Shown piece after piece: positions 55,453-63,515 of a stretch of 64,000 bases of DNA. A program made the translations under genes and the position numbers. The stretch's first letter is position 1. Each line of letters begins with the position of its first letter. Source of the stretch: Streptomyces sp. WMMC500 (lineage in GTDB: Bacteria; Actinomycetota; Actinomycetes; Streptomycetales; Streptomycetaceae); assembly GCF_027497195.1 (NCBI RefSeq), contig NZ_CP114905.1, positions 5,777,001-5,841,000 of the forward strand, given 5' to 3'. The notes below the pieces were generated by a model, which saw nothing but the letters and a program-made list of their open reading frames with translations, made no database searches and was not told the DNA's origin.

Positions 55453-56214
55453 ATGGAGCCGATCCGCGTCACCAGCCTCGCCGAACGCCCGGAACTCCGG
55501 GCCCGGCTCTGGGACATGGCCGACTCCTGGCCGGAGTTCATGACCCACGACCACGTCGCCAACGCCCTGCACGAGCGCATCGCCGAGGTCTTTCCGGAGC
55601 ACGTGCACGTCGCCACCGACGACTCCGGCGCGGTGGTCGCCCGCGCGTTCGCCGTGCCGTTCGCGCTGCGCGGCGCGGGGCGCGACGGCGCGCTGCCGGG
55701 CCGCGGCTGGGACCAGGTCCTCGTCTGGGCGTTCCACGACCGGCGCTACGGCGTCGAGCCGGACACCGTCAGCGCGATCGAGATCGCCGTCGACGCGGGA
55801 CAGCAGGGCCGCGGGCTGTCCGCCGTCATGCTCGGCGCGATGCGGTCCGCCGCCGCGGACCGCGGCTTCACCGAGGTCGTCGCCCCCGTACGCCCCAGCG
55901 CCAAGCACCGCGAGCCGCACACCCCGATGCCCGAGTACGCCGCCCGTACCCGTGCGGACGGCCTCCCGTACGACCCCTGGCTCCGCGTCCACGTCCGCGC
56001 CGGCGGCACCCTGGCCACCCCCGACCCGGTGGCCCCGGCGTCGATGGTCATCGGCGCCACACTCGCCGAGTGGCGCACGTGGACGGGCCTCCCTTTCGAC
56101 ACCCAGGGCTGGACCGACGTCCCGGGCGCCCTCGCCCCGGTCCGCTGCGAGCCGGACCGGAACTGGGCCGTGTACGTCGAACCGAACGTCTGGGTCCGCC
56201 ACACCCTGCGCTGA
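55453..56214 (+). CDS. GNAT-fold N-acetyltransferase
   Basis: 253 residues with a GNAT core; the acetyl-CoA loop is AGQQGRGLSAVMLGAM (Q/RxxGxG/A) preceded by strand IEIAVD. The C-terminal 110 residues form a second strand-rich segment ending NWAVYVEPNVWVRHTLR. ATG at 55453 begins MEPIRVTSLAE. The last 86 bp are repeated at 56926-57011, beyond the toxin-antitoxin pair. Substrate unknown. Confidence 0.85.
   Translation: MEPIRVTSLAERPELRARLWDMADSWPEFMTHDHVANALHERIAEVFPEHVHVATDDSGAVVARAFAVPFALRGAGRDGALPGRGWDQVLVWAFHDRRYGVEPDTVSAIEIAVDAGQQGRGLSAVMLGAMRSAAADRGFTEVVAPVRPSAKHREPHTPMPEYAARTRADGLPYDPWLRVHVRAGGTLATPDPVAPASMVIGATLAEWRTWTGLPFDTQGWTDVPGALAPVRCEPDRNWAVYVEPNVWVRHTLR
56129..56214 (+). repeat. 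GNAT gene 3' end, repeat copy 1
   Basis: 86 bp at the end of the GNAT gene, matching 56926-57011 without gaps and with five differences. This copy is in the functional reading frame and includes its stop codon. Confidence 0.9.
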
Positions 56215-56346
56215 GGTCACCCCGGTGTGGGCCGACGAATGTCGTACGCCCCGTGTGGCGGGTCTGACTCCGCTACATTTCCCGAAGCCGTAGATGCGTG
56301 AGCGGATGGTCGCACCGGTCGCCACGGCAGACTTGGAGGGATGGAG

Positions 56347-56667
56347 ATGAGCGCTACCGAGACCGTCTGTCCGAGGACGCCCGAGGCCATACTCCACGCC
56401 CTGGAACGCAAGCCGGAGTGGCTGGAGTCCTTTCAGCAGGAGTGGATGGCCGCCGCCGCCGATTTCAGCGCGGAGGCGCTGGAGACCGTGCTGGACAAGT
56501 GGCATCCGGCCGCGATCGCCTGCGCCGTCCCCGGACACCTGGACGAGGTCGAGGACATGGTGCGCCGCGTCGACGACGGGGACGACAGCGACCTCGTCTT
56601 CTACGACGACGAAGGGCTGGCGTGGAGCGCCGCCAACGAGCGCCGGCCAGACCGGGACCGGCGCTGA
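56347..56667 (+). CDS. DUF6247-type antitoxin candidate
   Basis: 106-residue acidic protein: RTPEAILHALERKPEWLESF, ETVLDKWHPAAIACAVPGHLDEVEDM (about 50-75), then Asp-rich DDGDDSDLVFYDDEGLAW. It resembles DUF6247 proteins encoded directly upstream of RelE-like genes in Streptomyces, which suggests an antitoxin. The stop overlaps the toxin start (TGATG). ATG at 56347 is preferred over 56341 because GGAGGG then has proper spacing. It lies between two copies of the GNAT gene end. Confidence 0.72.
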   Translation: MSATETVCPRTPEAILHALERKPEWLESFQQEWMAAAADFSAEALETVLDKWHPAAIACAVPGHLDEVEDMVRRVDDGDDSDLVFYDDEGLAWSAANERRPDRDRR

Positions 56668-56906
56668 TGGCGACCTACACGATCCGCTATGCGGAGCGCG
56701 CGCGAGCGGCCAAGGACTGCCTGTCGCCCCGGCAGAAGTCCTCGTTAGAGGTGCTGGAGAAAAGGCTGGCCGGCAACCCCTACGGATTCGGTGCTCAAAG
56801 CAACCGCGACAGCAGTTGGTCGGCGTTCTTCACGGGCGGCGTGATCACATATGTGGTGTCGAATCGGTACCTGATCATCAACGTCATCGATGTCACCGCG
56901 GTCTGA
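56667..56906 (+). CDS. RelE/ParE-like toxin with a TTA codon
   Basis: 79 residues with the RelE pattern: TYTIRYAERARAAKDCLSP, a helical LEVLEKRLAGNPYG, then strands SAFFTGGVITYVVSNRYL and IINVIDVTAV. Such toxins usually cleave mRNA on the ribosome. Codon 27 (56745-56747) is TTA, which in Streptomyces needs the bldA tRNA and links expression to development. Base composition is more AT-rich than neighbours (GTGATCACATATGTG), a sign of transfer. The start overlaps the antitoxin stop. Confidence 0.75.
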   Translation: MATYTIRYAERARAAKDCLSPRQKSSLEVLEKRLAGNPYGFGAQSNRDSSWSAFFTGGVITYVVSNRYLIINVIDVTAV

Positions 56907-56925
56907 GCCCGTACGCAAGACGGGT

Positions 56926-57011
56926 CCCTCACCCCGGTCCGCTGCGAGCCGGACCGGAACTGGGCGGTGTACGTCGAACCGAACGTCTGGGTCCGCCACA
57001 CGCTCCGGTGA
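56926..57011 (+). repeat. GNAT gene 3' end, repeat copy 2 (partial gene tail)
   Basis: Encodes TPVRCEPDRNWAVYVEPNVW then VRHTLR and a stop, matching the end of the GNAT protein. Four of five differences from copy 1 are synonymous (GCC/GCG, ACC/ACG, CTG/CTC, CGC/CGG). That pattern points to a tail from another, selected allele rather than a recent local duplication. Confidence 0.88.
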
Positions 57012-57044
57012 GGCCGCGGGGCGCGACCGGGGTCGGGCCGCCCG

Positions 57045-57533
57045 TCAGCGGCCCGTCGCGCCGTCGATCTGTTCGCGGAGGATGTCCGCGTGGCCCGCGT
57101 GGCGGCCCGTCTCCTCGATCATGTGCGTCAGCGCCCACCGCACGCTCGGCGCCTTCCCGCCCCGCCCCGGGACCTGCTCGCCCAGGTCCGCGCACCCGTC
57201 CAGGACCCGGTTCGCGCCGTCGACCGCCTCGCGGTAGCGGGCGACGACCTCCGCCACGGTGGCCTCCGTCGGGGCGTGGAACGTCGCCTGCCAGTCGGTC
57301 ACCTTCTCCCCGAGGAACATCGCCCCCTCCACGTGCGTGAGGTGGTGCAGCAGGCCCAGCAGGTTCGTACCCGACGGCACTCCCGCCGTGCGCACCTGCG
57401 GGTCCGGGGCACCCTCGACCTTCGCGGCGATCGACGTCCTGAGGTAGTCGAGGAACCCGCGCAGCGTCTCGGCCTCGGTGCCCCCGGTACGTGGCGGCGG
57501 GGTGTCCCTGCGGCGGGACGCGGCGGCGGCCAT
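57045..57533 (-). CDS. DinB/DUF664 family (mycothiol-dependent transferase fold) protein
   Basis: 162 residues forming the four-helix DinB bundle. Probable metal ligands are LLHHLTHVEGAMF (His) and HMIEETGRHAGHADILREQI (two His), the standard arrangement. Actinobacterial members often use mycothiol. ATG at 57533. It follows the second GNAT tail convergently, with 33 bp between. Substrate unknown. Confidence 0.88.
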   Translation of the reverse strand: MAAAASRRRDTPPPRTGGTEAETLRGFLDYLRTSIAAKVEGAPDPQVRTAGVPSGTNLLGLLHHLTHVEGAMFLGEKVTDWQATFHAPTEATVAEVVARYREAVDGANRVLDGCADLGEQVPGRGGKAPSVRWALTHMIEETGRHAGHADILREQIDGATGR

Positions 57534-57668
57534 GAGCGGCTCCTCTCCCGGCGATCAGCGGTCGGCGATCGCGTGGTCGGCGGTCAGCGGTCTGCCATCC
57601 CCGCCAGTGTCGGAGGCTGCCCCGCCTGCCGCGAGATTTCTTGCCGTTCCGGCAAACTCCCGCCCGGC

Positions 57669-58457
57669 TCACGCCCGCCGGAGCGCGTACCCCAGGTACG
57701 TCACCAGCGGGCTGCCCTCCCGGTCCAGCACCATGTCCACCAGCTCAGGCAACTGCTCGTCCGTCAGCGTGCCCCGCCTGCGCCCGCGCGTCGCGCGCAC
57801 CAGGCTCCGCACGTCGCGCGGCTTGAAGGCCGCGACGTCCTTCGGCGACAGCCCCGCCCGGTCGAGGGCCTCGGCGAGTTCGGCGGGGCGGCGCAGCCGG
57901 CGTGCGGCGTAGCGGCCGCGCGGCATGATGCGTGTGCCCGGGAACGCCTGGAAGGCGCCCAGGTAGATGAGGCGGGACACGGGCGTGCGGTTCACCGTGT
58001 CGTAGACGAAGACCCCGCCGGGACGGCGCAGTACACGCGCCGCCTCCGCGAGGACCGCGTCCGGCCGCTCGGTGATCTCCAGGGTGTCGGCGCAGTACAC
58101 GAGGTCGAAGGAGCCGGCGGGCAGGCCGAGTTCCTCGGCGGGCGCCGTCAGGTACGTGAGGCCCAGTCCGTCGTCCGCCTCCCTCGCCAGCGCCGTCGCG
58201 GCGGGGGAGGGGTCGGCGGCGACGACCTCGAAGCCGAGCCGGGCGAGCCCGCGGGCGGGCAGGCCGCGCCCGCTGCCGACGACGAGCGCCCGGCCGCCTG
58301 CCGCCGCGCCGCCGGACTCGGCGCGGCCCAGCTCCCCGAGTACGTACCGCACGTATGCGAGCCGGACGGACTGGAAGGTCACGGCCCGGATATGGCGGCC
58401 GTCGACAACCGAGGGCGACCCGGCCGAGTCGAGTGCGATGCGCGGGGCGGGGGTCAT
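57669..58457 (-). CDS. Class I SAM-dependent methyltransferase (UbiG-like)
   Basis: 262 residues: ALVVGSGRGLPARGLARLGFEVVAADPS (motif I and acidic loop, about 75-102), FDLVYCADTLE and a PGGVFVYDTVNRT strand. The C-terminal region ends GSPLVTYLGYALRRA. Motif I has GSGRG instead of the common GCGxG. ATG at 58457. Divergent from the HxlR regulator across a repeat-rich promoter, so it is probably that regulator's target. Substrate unknown. Confidence 0.85.
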   Translation of the reverse strand: MTPAPRIALDSAGSPSVVDGRHIRAVTFQSVRLAYVRYVLGELGRAESGGAAAGGRALVVGSGRGLPARGLARLGFEVVAADPSPAATALAREADDGLGLTYLTAPAEELGLPAGSFDLVYCADTLEITERPDAVLAEAARVLRRPGGVFVYDTVNRTPVSRLIYLGAFQAFPGTRIMPRGRYAARRLRRPAELAEALDRAGLSPKDVAAFKPRDVRSLVRATRGRRRGTLTDEQLPELVDMVLDREGSPLVTYLGYALRRA

Positions 58458-58494
58458 GGCGGGCGGCCTCCAGCGTCGACGGTGTGGCATCAAG

Positions 58495-58555
58495 GGTTCC
58501 CTGAGTAAACCTAGCAGCTTTAGGTTCCCTCAGGGAACCATGCGCGGGTACGATC
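58495..58555. promoter_or_regulatory. HxlR operator cluster and promoter
   Basis: Direct repeats GGTTCCCTGAG (58495) and GGTTCCCTCAG (58523), 28 bp apart. Perfect inverted repeats AACCTA-N7-TAGGTT (58508-58526) and GGTTCCC-TCA-GGGAACC (58523-58539). TACGAT (58550-58555) is a good -10 placed five bases before the HxlR GTG, which suggests a leaderless transcript. Probably the autoregulatory site, also covering the methyltransferase promoter. Confidence 0.65.
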
Positions 58556-58560
58556 CGGGT

Positions 58561-59124
58561 GTGACCCGTACTCCCCTCTCCGGCGTCGCGTGCTCGATTG
58601 CCCGCGCGACCGACCTGTTCGGCGACGCCTGGACCGCCCTGATCATGCGCGACGTCCTCGTCGGCATCCGCCGCTTCGACGAACTGGCCGAAGACCTCGG
58701 CCTGTCCCGCAAGGTCCTCGCCGCGCGGCTGGCCCGCCTGACCGAGGAGGGCGTGCTGACCCGAGAGCGCTACCGCGCCAGCCCGCCCCGCGACGAGTAC
58801 GTGGCCACGGAGAAGGGCCGGGAGCTGTACCCGGTCCTGTTGGCGCTCATGGCCTGGGGCGACAAGTGGTACGCGGACCCCGCGGGCCCGCCCGCCAGGA
58901 TCCGCCACAACACCTGCGGGCACGTCACCACGCCCGTCACGACCTGCGCCGTCTGCCGCGAACCCCTCACGCCGGCCGACACGACGCAACTCCCCGGCCC
59001 CGGCGGCCGGGCCGGCCCCGGCACCCGCCTCCTGGGGCCCCTCATCGCCGCCCGCGCGGACGACGACGGCACCGGCCCGCCTCGGGCCGCGGAGGCTCGG
59101 TCACACCTCATGACAGGTGAGTAA
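58561..59124 (+). CDS. HxlR family transcriptional regulator
   Basis: 187 residues. The HxlR winged helix is at the N-terminus: CSIARATDLFGDAWTALIMRDVLVG with the family Cys, RRFDELAEDLGLSRKVLAARL and the wing RYRASPPRDEYVATEKG. The C-terminal extension has CGHVTTPVTTCAVCREPL, possibly a metal or redox site. GTG at 58561 is used because a -10 box lies directly before it; ATG at 58540 would precede the promoter. The last 24 bp overlap the convergent gene at 59101-59472. Confidence 0.92.
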   Translation: MTRTPLSGVACSIARATDLFGDAWTALIMRDVLVGIRRFDELAEDLGLSRKVLAARLARLTEEGVLTRERYRASPPRDEYVATEKGRELYPVLLALMAWGDKWYADPAGPPARIRHNTCGHVTTPVTTCAVCREPLTPADTTQLPGPGGRAGPGTRLLGPLIAARADDDGTGPPRAAEARSHLMTGE

Positions 59125-59472
59125 CAGCGCGGTCCCCTCGGGAAACTCCAGCCGCATCGCGGCTTCACGTCCACCCGTCGCGGGCTGGTATTCGACGTGG
59201 ACCGACTTCTTGTCGAACCAGGCGATGTCGAAGAATGTGCGTTTGCGCCGTTCCCAGAGTTCGATCGAGGAGGCCGTCGTGATCAGGTAGAACTCCTGCT
59301 CTTCCAGGCCCCTGACCTCCTCCAGCGTGACCCCGTCGAAGGTGGCGTCCTCGGGCGGAGGCGACGAGATCTCCTCACCCTCCAGGACGCCCAGTTCCAG
59401 AGACTGATCCCCATCACCACTCCGACCTGCCGCCCGTCGGAGTATCTGTAACACCGCCCCACCGGGACCCAT
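59101..59472 (-). CDS. Hypothetical protein
   Basis: 123 residues, not recognised. Acidic N-terminal half (ELGVLEGEEISSPPPEDATFD), then an alternating strand pattern: FYLITTASSIELWERRKRT, FFDIAWFDKKSVHVEY, AAMRLEFPEGTALLLTC. Soluble, with no signal peptide. ATG at 59472 is tentative. It overlaps the 3' end of the HxlR gene by 24 bp. The start could be further in. Confidence 0.55.
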   Translation of the reverse strand: MGPGGAVLQILRRAAGRSGDGDQSLELGVLEGEEISSPPPEDATFDGVTLEEVRGLEEQEFYLITTASSIELWERRKRTFFDIAWFDKKSVHVEYQPATGGREAAMRLEFPEGTALLLTCHEV

Positions 59473-59551
59473 CCCCGAAACGGTCCTCGCCCCGGCGGCT
59501 CCTACGCGAATCGCGCCGGGTACCGGGGAGTTCGTCGTGGATCTCGACGGT

Positions 59552-60061
59552 TCACCGGTTCGCCGCGGTCGTCGAGGCGGGGCGTACGGACCAGGCGCGC
59601 GGGCCTGCCGCCGACGCGCCCCCGTCCAGGTCCAGTTCCGCGCGGACCGTCTTGCCGATCGGCACGCGGTTCAGCACCGCCCACCGGTCGGCCAGTTCGT
59701 CCACGAGCAGCAGCCCGCGCCCGGAGTCGTCGTCCGCCGCCGGCACGCCCAGGCACCCGGGCGCGGGCGGCCGGCGCTCGCCCCGTACGTCGGACACCTC
59801 GATCCGCACGCACCGGTGCAGGAGGGAGAGCCGCAGCTCGAAGTCCCGTCCGGGCACGCGGCCGTGGGTCACGGCGTTCGCGGCCAGTTCGGCGACGATG
59901 ACGGCTGCGTCGCAGGCGGTGGCGGTGTACGGGACGCCCCAGGCGTTGAGCTTGACGAGCGTCAGATGCCGGGCCAGGCGGGCGCCCAGCGGGGTGGAGC
60001 TGAATCGCTGGGAGAACACACGTACGGTGACGGGCGGGGAAGGCGTGGAGGGTGCGGCCAT
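59552..60061 (-). CDS. RsbW-like ATP-binding (HATPase_c) regulatory protein
   Basis: 169 residues of the serine-kinase/anti-sigma HATPase type: N-box DAAVIVAELAANAVTHG, then the G1-like VSDVRG and G2 region DSGRGLLLVDELADRW. Streptomyces have dozens of such small ATPases, often paired with XRE/DUF397 genes or anti-anti-sigma factors; no partner is present here. ATG at 60061. Function unknown. Confidence 0.85.
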   Translation of the reverse strand: MAAPSTPSPPVTVRVFSQRFSSTPLGARLARHLTLVKLNAWGVPYTATACDAAVIVAELAANAVTHGRVPGRDFELRLSLLHRCVRIEVSDVRGERRPPAPGCLGVPAADDDSGRGLLLVDELADRWAVLNRVPIGKTVRAELDLDGGASAAGPRAWSVRPASTTAANR

Positions 60062-60214
60062 GCCCTGAATCTGACCCGATGGGGCGGGTGTTTGGCCAGC
60101 TCACAGCCGCGTACCTGGCCTACCGTACGTGGCCGCGGTGCGGGTGGTCACTGTGACGGAGTGTCACGGAGAGCGCCTTGTCCAGGGGCTCGGGCGTGGG
60201 GGCGGCAGCGCTCG

Positions 60215-60823
60215 TCAGAGGACGGGGAAGTCGAAGTAGGTGTCCGGGTAAGGCTCGTCGGTGAGTGAGTAATGCCACCACTCGCACTCGTACGCGCTGA
60301 AGCCGCACGACTCCATGACGGACCGGAGGCGCAGACGGTTCCGCGTCTCCGCCGGCGTGATCCCCGGTGCTCCGTGATGCGAGAGGGTGTCCATCAGGTC
60401 GTGGTCACCGCCCATGGGAGCGAGCCCGCCGGTGACCAGATCGAAGAGCGTCAGGTCGACGGTGCTGCCCCGGCTGTGACCCGACCTGGCGGCCACGTAG
60501 CCGAGGTCGAACATCTCGGCTCTGGTGATGTTCGGATAGTGCCGCGACTTCGTCAGGCCGTCCTCGGGCTGTTCGGCCCAGCGCAGAAAGCAGTCGACGG
60601 CGCGCTGGGGGCGGTAGCCGTCCCAGAGCAGCAGGCCGTAGCCGAGGGATTCGGCCTTCTTCCGCGCGCGCTCCAGGGCGGTGCACAGCTCCCTCGTGCC
60701 GGCGATCCGGTTGGCGATGTAGCCGTCCACCGGCTTGCCGGTGAAGTTGTCCCAGGTGGCGTACTTGGCGTCCCAGCGTATTCCGCGGACCAGCTCGTCC
60801 ACGTAGAAGAAGTCGTCCTTCAC
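60215..60823 (-). CDS. vanX: D-alanyl-D-alanine dipeptidase VanX
   Basis: 202 residues, the length of characterised VanX. It hydrolyses D-Ala-D-Ala so that only D-Ala-D-Lac enters precursors. Zinc and catalytic motifs are intact: SGHSRGSTVDLTL (SxHxxGxxxD) and ECEWWHYSL (ExxWH), plus WDGYRPQRAV with the active-site Arg. The GTG start at 60823 overlaps the ligase stop. Third gene of vanH-vanA-vanX. Cytoplasmic. Confidence 0.95.
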   Translation of the reverse strand: MKDDFFYVDELVRGIRWDAKYATWDNFTGKPVDGYIANRIAGTRELCTALERARKKAESLGYGLLLWDGYRPQRAVDCFLRWAEQPEDGLTKSRHYPNITRAEMFDLGYVAARSGHSRGSTVDLTLFDLVTGGLAPMGGDHDLMDTLSHHGAPGITPAETRNRLRLRSVMESCGFSAYECEWWHYSLTDEPYPDTYFDFPVL

Positions 60824-61863
60824 CGGCTCTTCCCCGTCAGCGCGAGCGACACCGTCCGGTCGATCACGTCGCCGAGCGTCACCCCGGCGGCGGCCATCAT
60901 CCTCGGATAACGGCTGTACGACGTCATGCCCGGGAACGTGTTGACCTCGTTGAGCACCACCGTGCCGTCCTCCTTGAGGAACAGGTCCACCCGCGCAAGA
61001 CCCCGGCACCCCAGGGTGCGGTAGACGGTCATGGCCGTCTCCCGGACGAGCAGGCGCGACTCCGCCGGGATGTCGGCGGGCACGATGGCGGTCGAGTTGT
61101 CGGAACCCTTCTCCGGCTCGTCCTCCTGGTGAATCCGGAAGAACCCGTGCGAGAGGTCGATACGGTCCACCTCGCCCGCCGTCAGATCCACTTCGTTCCC
61201 CAGGATCGCGCACCCGACCTCGCTGCCGGTGACGGCCTCTTCGACCAGCACCTTCGCGTCGTACTGCCGTGCCGTTTCCACCGCGCTCTGCAGTTCCTCC
61301 TCGCGGGTCACCTTGGTGACGCCGAAAGACGACCCGGAACGGGCGGGCTTCACGAAGACCGGATAGGTGAGCCGGCCGGGATCGATCTTCTCGTCCGCGC
61401 TGACGGTCCAGAAGGTCGGTGTGGCGATTCCCGCGCCGCGGGCGACGGTGTAGGCGAGGGACTTGTCCATGCACACGGCGGAACTCTGCACATCGCAGCC
61501 CACATAGGGGATGCCGGAGAGCTCCAGCAGCCCCTGCATCGCACCGTCCTCACCCAGCCGGCCGTGCAGCACGGGCAGCACGACGTCCAGCGGGATCGTC
61601 TCGTAGCGCCCCTGCTCCCGGACGAGCAGCCCCCCGACGCTGCTGTCGGGCGACAGCAGAGCCGGGCGGCAGTCCGCGTCGTCCTCCCAGTCCGCGGCGG
61701 GGCCGCCGCACAGCTTCCAGGCTCCGTCCCGCGTGATGCCGACATAGACCGGTTCGTACTTCTCGGTGTCGAGGTGCCGGGCGATCTGCTGCGCGGACTT
61801 GACGGATACGGGGTGTTCCTCGGAACGGCCCCCGAAGATGATCCCGAGCTTCAGCCTATCCAT
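60820..61863 (-). CDS. vanA: D-alanine--(R)-lactate ligase (VanA-type)
   Basis: 347-residue ATP-grasp ligase: N-terminal IIFGGRSEEHPVSVKSA, CMDKSLAYTVARGAG, FVKPARSGSSFGVTKV, and the omega-loop FRIHQEDEPEKGSDNST. The last is the form seen in D-Lac ligases, in contrast to the KY-containing loop of D-Ala-D-Ala ligases. NEVNTFPGMTSYSRYPRM ends the active site. ATG at 61863 lies inside the end of vanH (8-bp overlap). With vanH and vanX it makes the glycopeptide-resistance core. Confidence 0.95.
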   Translation of the reverse strand: MDRLKLGIIFGGRSEEHPVSVKSAQQIARHLDTEKYEPVYVGITRDGAWKLCGGPAADWEDDADCRPALLSPDSSVGGLLVREQGRYETIPLDVVLPVLHGRLGEDGAMQGLLELSGIPYVGCDVQSSAVCMDKSLAYTVARGAGIATPTFWTVSADEKIDPGRLTYPVFVKPARSGSSFGVTKVTREEELQSAVETARQYDAKVLVEEAVTGSEVGCAILGNEVDLTAGEVDRIDLSHGFFRIHQEDEPEKGSDNSTAIVPADIPAESRLLVRETAMTVYRTLGCRGLARVDLFLKEDGTVVLNEVNTFPGMTSYSRYPRMMAAAGVTLGDVIDRTVSLALTGKSR

Positions 61864-62833
61864 ACCGGTTCCCGCTTTCGAATTTCAGGCAGTTGGCGAT
61901 CGAGTTGTGGAGCGTGTCGCGTAGCGCGTGGTCCGTGTAGTAGGCGGTGTGCGGACTGATGAAAACGTTGGGCAACTCCTGCAGCCGCAGGAGCTGCTTG
62001 TTCTCCATACGCTTGTGCCGGCAGTCGGCGTAGAAGATGCCTTCCTCGCCTTCGAGGACGTCGAGCGCCGCGCCGCCCAGCCTGCCGTCGGCCAATGCGG
62101 TGACCAGGGCCTCGGTGTCGATGAGCGCACCGCGTCCCGTGTTGACGACGAACGCGCCCTGCCTTATCTGCTCGATGCGCTGCTGATTCAGCAGATGGTG
62201 CGTGTCCTCGGTGAGCGGGGTGTGCAGCGTGACGATGTCGCTGCGCCGCAGCAGTTCATCGAGCGGAACGTAGTCCGCGGCGGTCCCGGGGCGGGGGTCA
62301 TGGGCAAGGACGCGACAGCCGAATCCCCGCAGTCTGTCGATGACCGCGGCGCCGATACGGCCAGTTCCGACGACCCCGACGGTCAGGTCCCGCAGCTCTT
62401 TCCCGCGCGCTTCACCGAGTCGGTAGTCGTGCATGTCCGCGCGACGGATGACGGATTTCGCGTCGCGCACCGCCATCAGCATCATCATCAGCGTGTAGTC
62501 GGCCACGCTGTCCGGCGAGTAGGAGACGTTCTCCACCGTGATGCCGATGGTGTCGGCATATTCCACGTCGATGTGGTTGTACCCGATGCTGCGCGTGGAG
62601 ACATACGCCACGCCGGCCCGGCCGAGCGCACGGAGAGCGGCGTTCGTGACGCGGGTCTTGTGCCCGACGCTGATGCACCGGCTGCCGGCTGCGAGATTAC
62701 TGTTGGCTTCGGATACCGGTGCGTCGGTGATGACCGGCGTGACGCCGAATCGAGGTGCCAGTTCCCGGAACAAGACGGCCTCGTCCGGGCCGCACCCATA
62801 CATGGTGATGCGGGGCGGTTCGCTGTGGGTCAT
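61856..62833 (-). CDS. vanH: D-lactate dehydrogenase VanH
   Basis: 325-residue D-2-hydroxyacid dehydrogenase that reduces pyruvate to D-lactate for the ligase. NAD motif VGVVGTGRIGAAV. Catalytic residues: Arg in VNTGRGALID, Glu in LEGEEGIFY, and His in FISPHTAYYTD. First gene of the operon. ATG at 62833 has GGAGG almost touching it; a TTG four codons upstream is an alternative. An inverted repeat and direct repeats lie 30-65 bp upstream. Confidence 0.94.
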   Translation of the reverse strand: MTHSEPPRITMYGCGPDEAVLFRELAPRFGVTPVITDAPVSEANSNLAAGSRCISVGHKTRVTNAALRALGRAGVAYVSTRSIGYNHIDVEYADTIGITVENVSYSPDSVADYTLMMMLMAVRDAKSVIRRADMHDYRLGEARGKELRDLTVGVVGTGRIGAAVIDRLRGFGCRVLAHDPRPGTAADYVPLDELLRRSDIVTLHTPLTEDTHHLLNQQRIEQIRQGAFVVNTGRGALIDTEALVTALADGRLGGAALDVLEGEEGIFYADCRHKRMENKQLLRLQELPNVFISPHTAYYTDHALRDTLHNSIANCLKFESGNRYG

Positions 62834-62864
62834 GCCTCCAGTCAATGCGGCCGGGTGTTGCCGG

Positions 62865-62896
62865 GGCGTATGAGGTTTTCGATACGCCGGCGATAC
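62865..62896 (-). promoter_or_regulatory. Candidate VanR-type regulatory site upstream of vanH
   Basis: Perfect inverted repeat GGCGTAT-N10-ATACGCC (62865-62888) and direct repeats CGATAC at 62880 and 62891 (11-bp period). The position fits an OmpR-family activator such as VanR. No vanR or vanS gene is inside the window. Inference from position. Confidence 0.5.
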
Positions 62897-62969
62897 ACCG
62901 CGGCGCGTTCACTGGGGACATGCCCCACAGGGAAACGCCGTGATCTCTCGCGGCCCCGGAGAGCCGCGC

Positions 62970-63515
62970 CTACTTCCGCACGCGGAAGCGGAGCATCGTG
63001 ACGGCGCCCGACTGGATGTTGCTGAAGGGTTCCAGGTCGATCCTGTCGAGCCCCGGGGACGAGAAGCGGACACCGTCGCCGAGGAGCACCGGCAGGACGT
63101 ACACCAGGATCTCGTCGACGAGTCCGCGCTGCAGGCACTGGGCGGCCACGTCGGCACCGAGGATCTCCAGGTTCCTGCCGCCCGCGGCGCTGCGTGCCGT
63201 GGCGACGGCTTCCTCGATGTCGCAGGTGAGGAACGTGACGGTGGGGTCCGGCTCCTCGGGGGGTTCGTGAGTGAGGACGAACTGTGCTCCCCCGTCGTAG
63301 GTGGTGTCCTGGCCGGCGGCCATACGCTTGCCGACCTCGTACGTGCCCCTGCCGACGAGCATGGCGCCCGTGGCCGCCATCACCTCCGGGAACGCATCGG
63401 CGGTCAGGTACTCGAAGATCCAGTCCATGGCGTGGCCGGGACCGGCGATGAACCCGTCCAGCGACATCGCCCTGTTCACGACCACTTTGCCGGTGCCCAT
63501 GTTCAGATCACTCAT
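62970..63515 (-). CDS. RibD C-terminal / dihydrofolate-reductase-like protein
   Basis: 181 residues of the RibD_C fold: VVNRAMSLDGFIAGPGHAMDW, MLVGRGTYEVG and the NADPH-site region EILGADVAAQCLQRGLVDEI. PVLLGDGVRF is the usual C-terminal signature. These stand-alone reductases are common in actinomycetes and mostly uncharacterised. ATG at 63515 has GGAGAAG upstream. It sits between the FemX/VanK-like gene and vanH on the same strand, which is not the usual content of a van cluster. Confidence 0.88.
   Translation of the reverse strand: MSDLNMGTGKVVVNRAMSLDGFIAGPGHAMDWIFEYLTADAFPEVMAATGAMLVGRGTYEVGKRMAAGQDTTYDGGAQFVLTHEPPEEPDPTVTFLTCDIEEAVATARSAAGGRNLEILGADVAAQCLQRGLVDEILVYVLPVLLGDGVRFSSPGLDRIDLEPFSNIQSGAVTMLRFRVRK

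Noticed and set aside
51355..56538. 1727-codon open frame on the minus strand across mfd and the genes after it
   Set aside because: It is the antisense shadow of mfd; high third-position GC keeps the opposite frame free of stops, and there is no family signature or ribosome site.
56745..56999. Minus-strand 84-codon frame opposite the toxin and the GNAT tail copy
   Set aside because: Antisense shadow; the same residues appear opposite both GNAT tail copies simply because the DNA is repeated.
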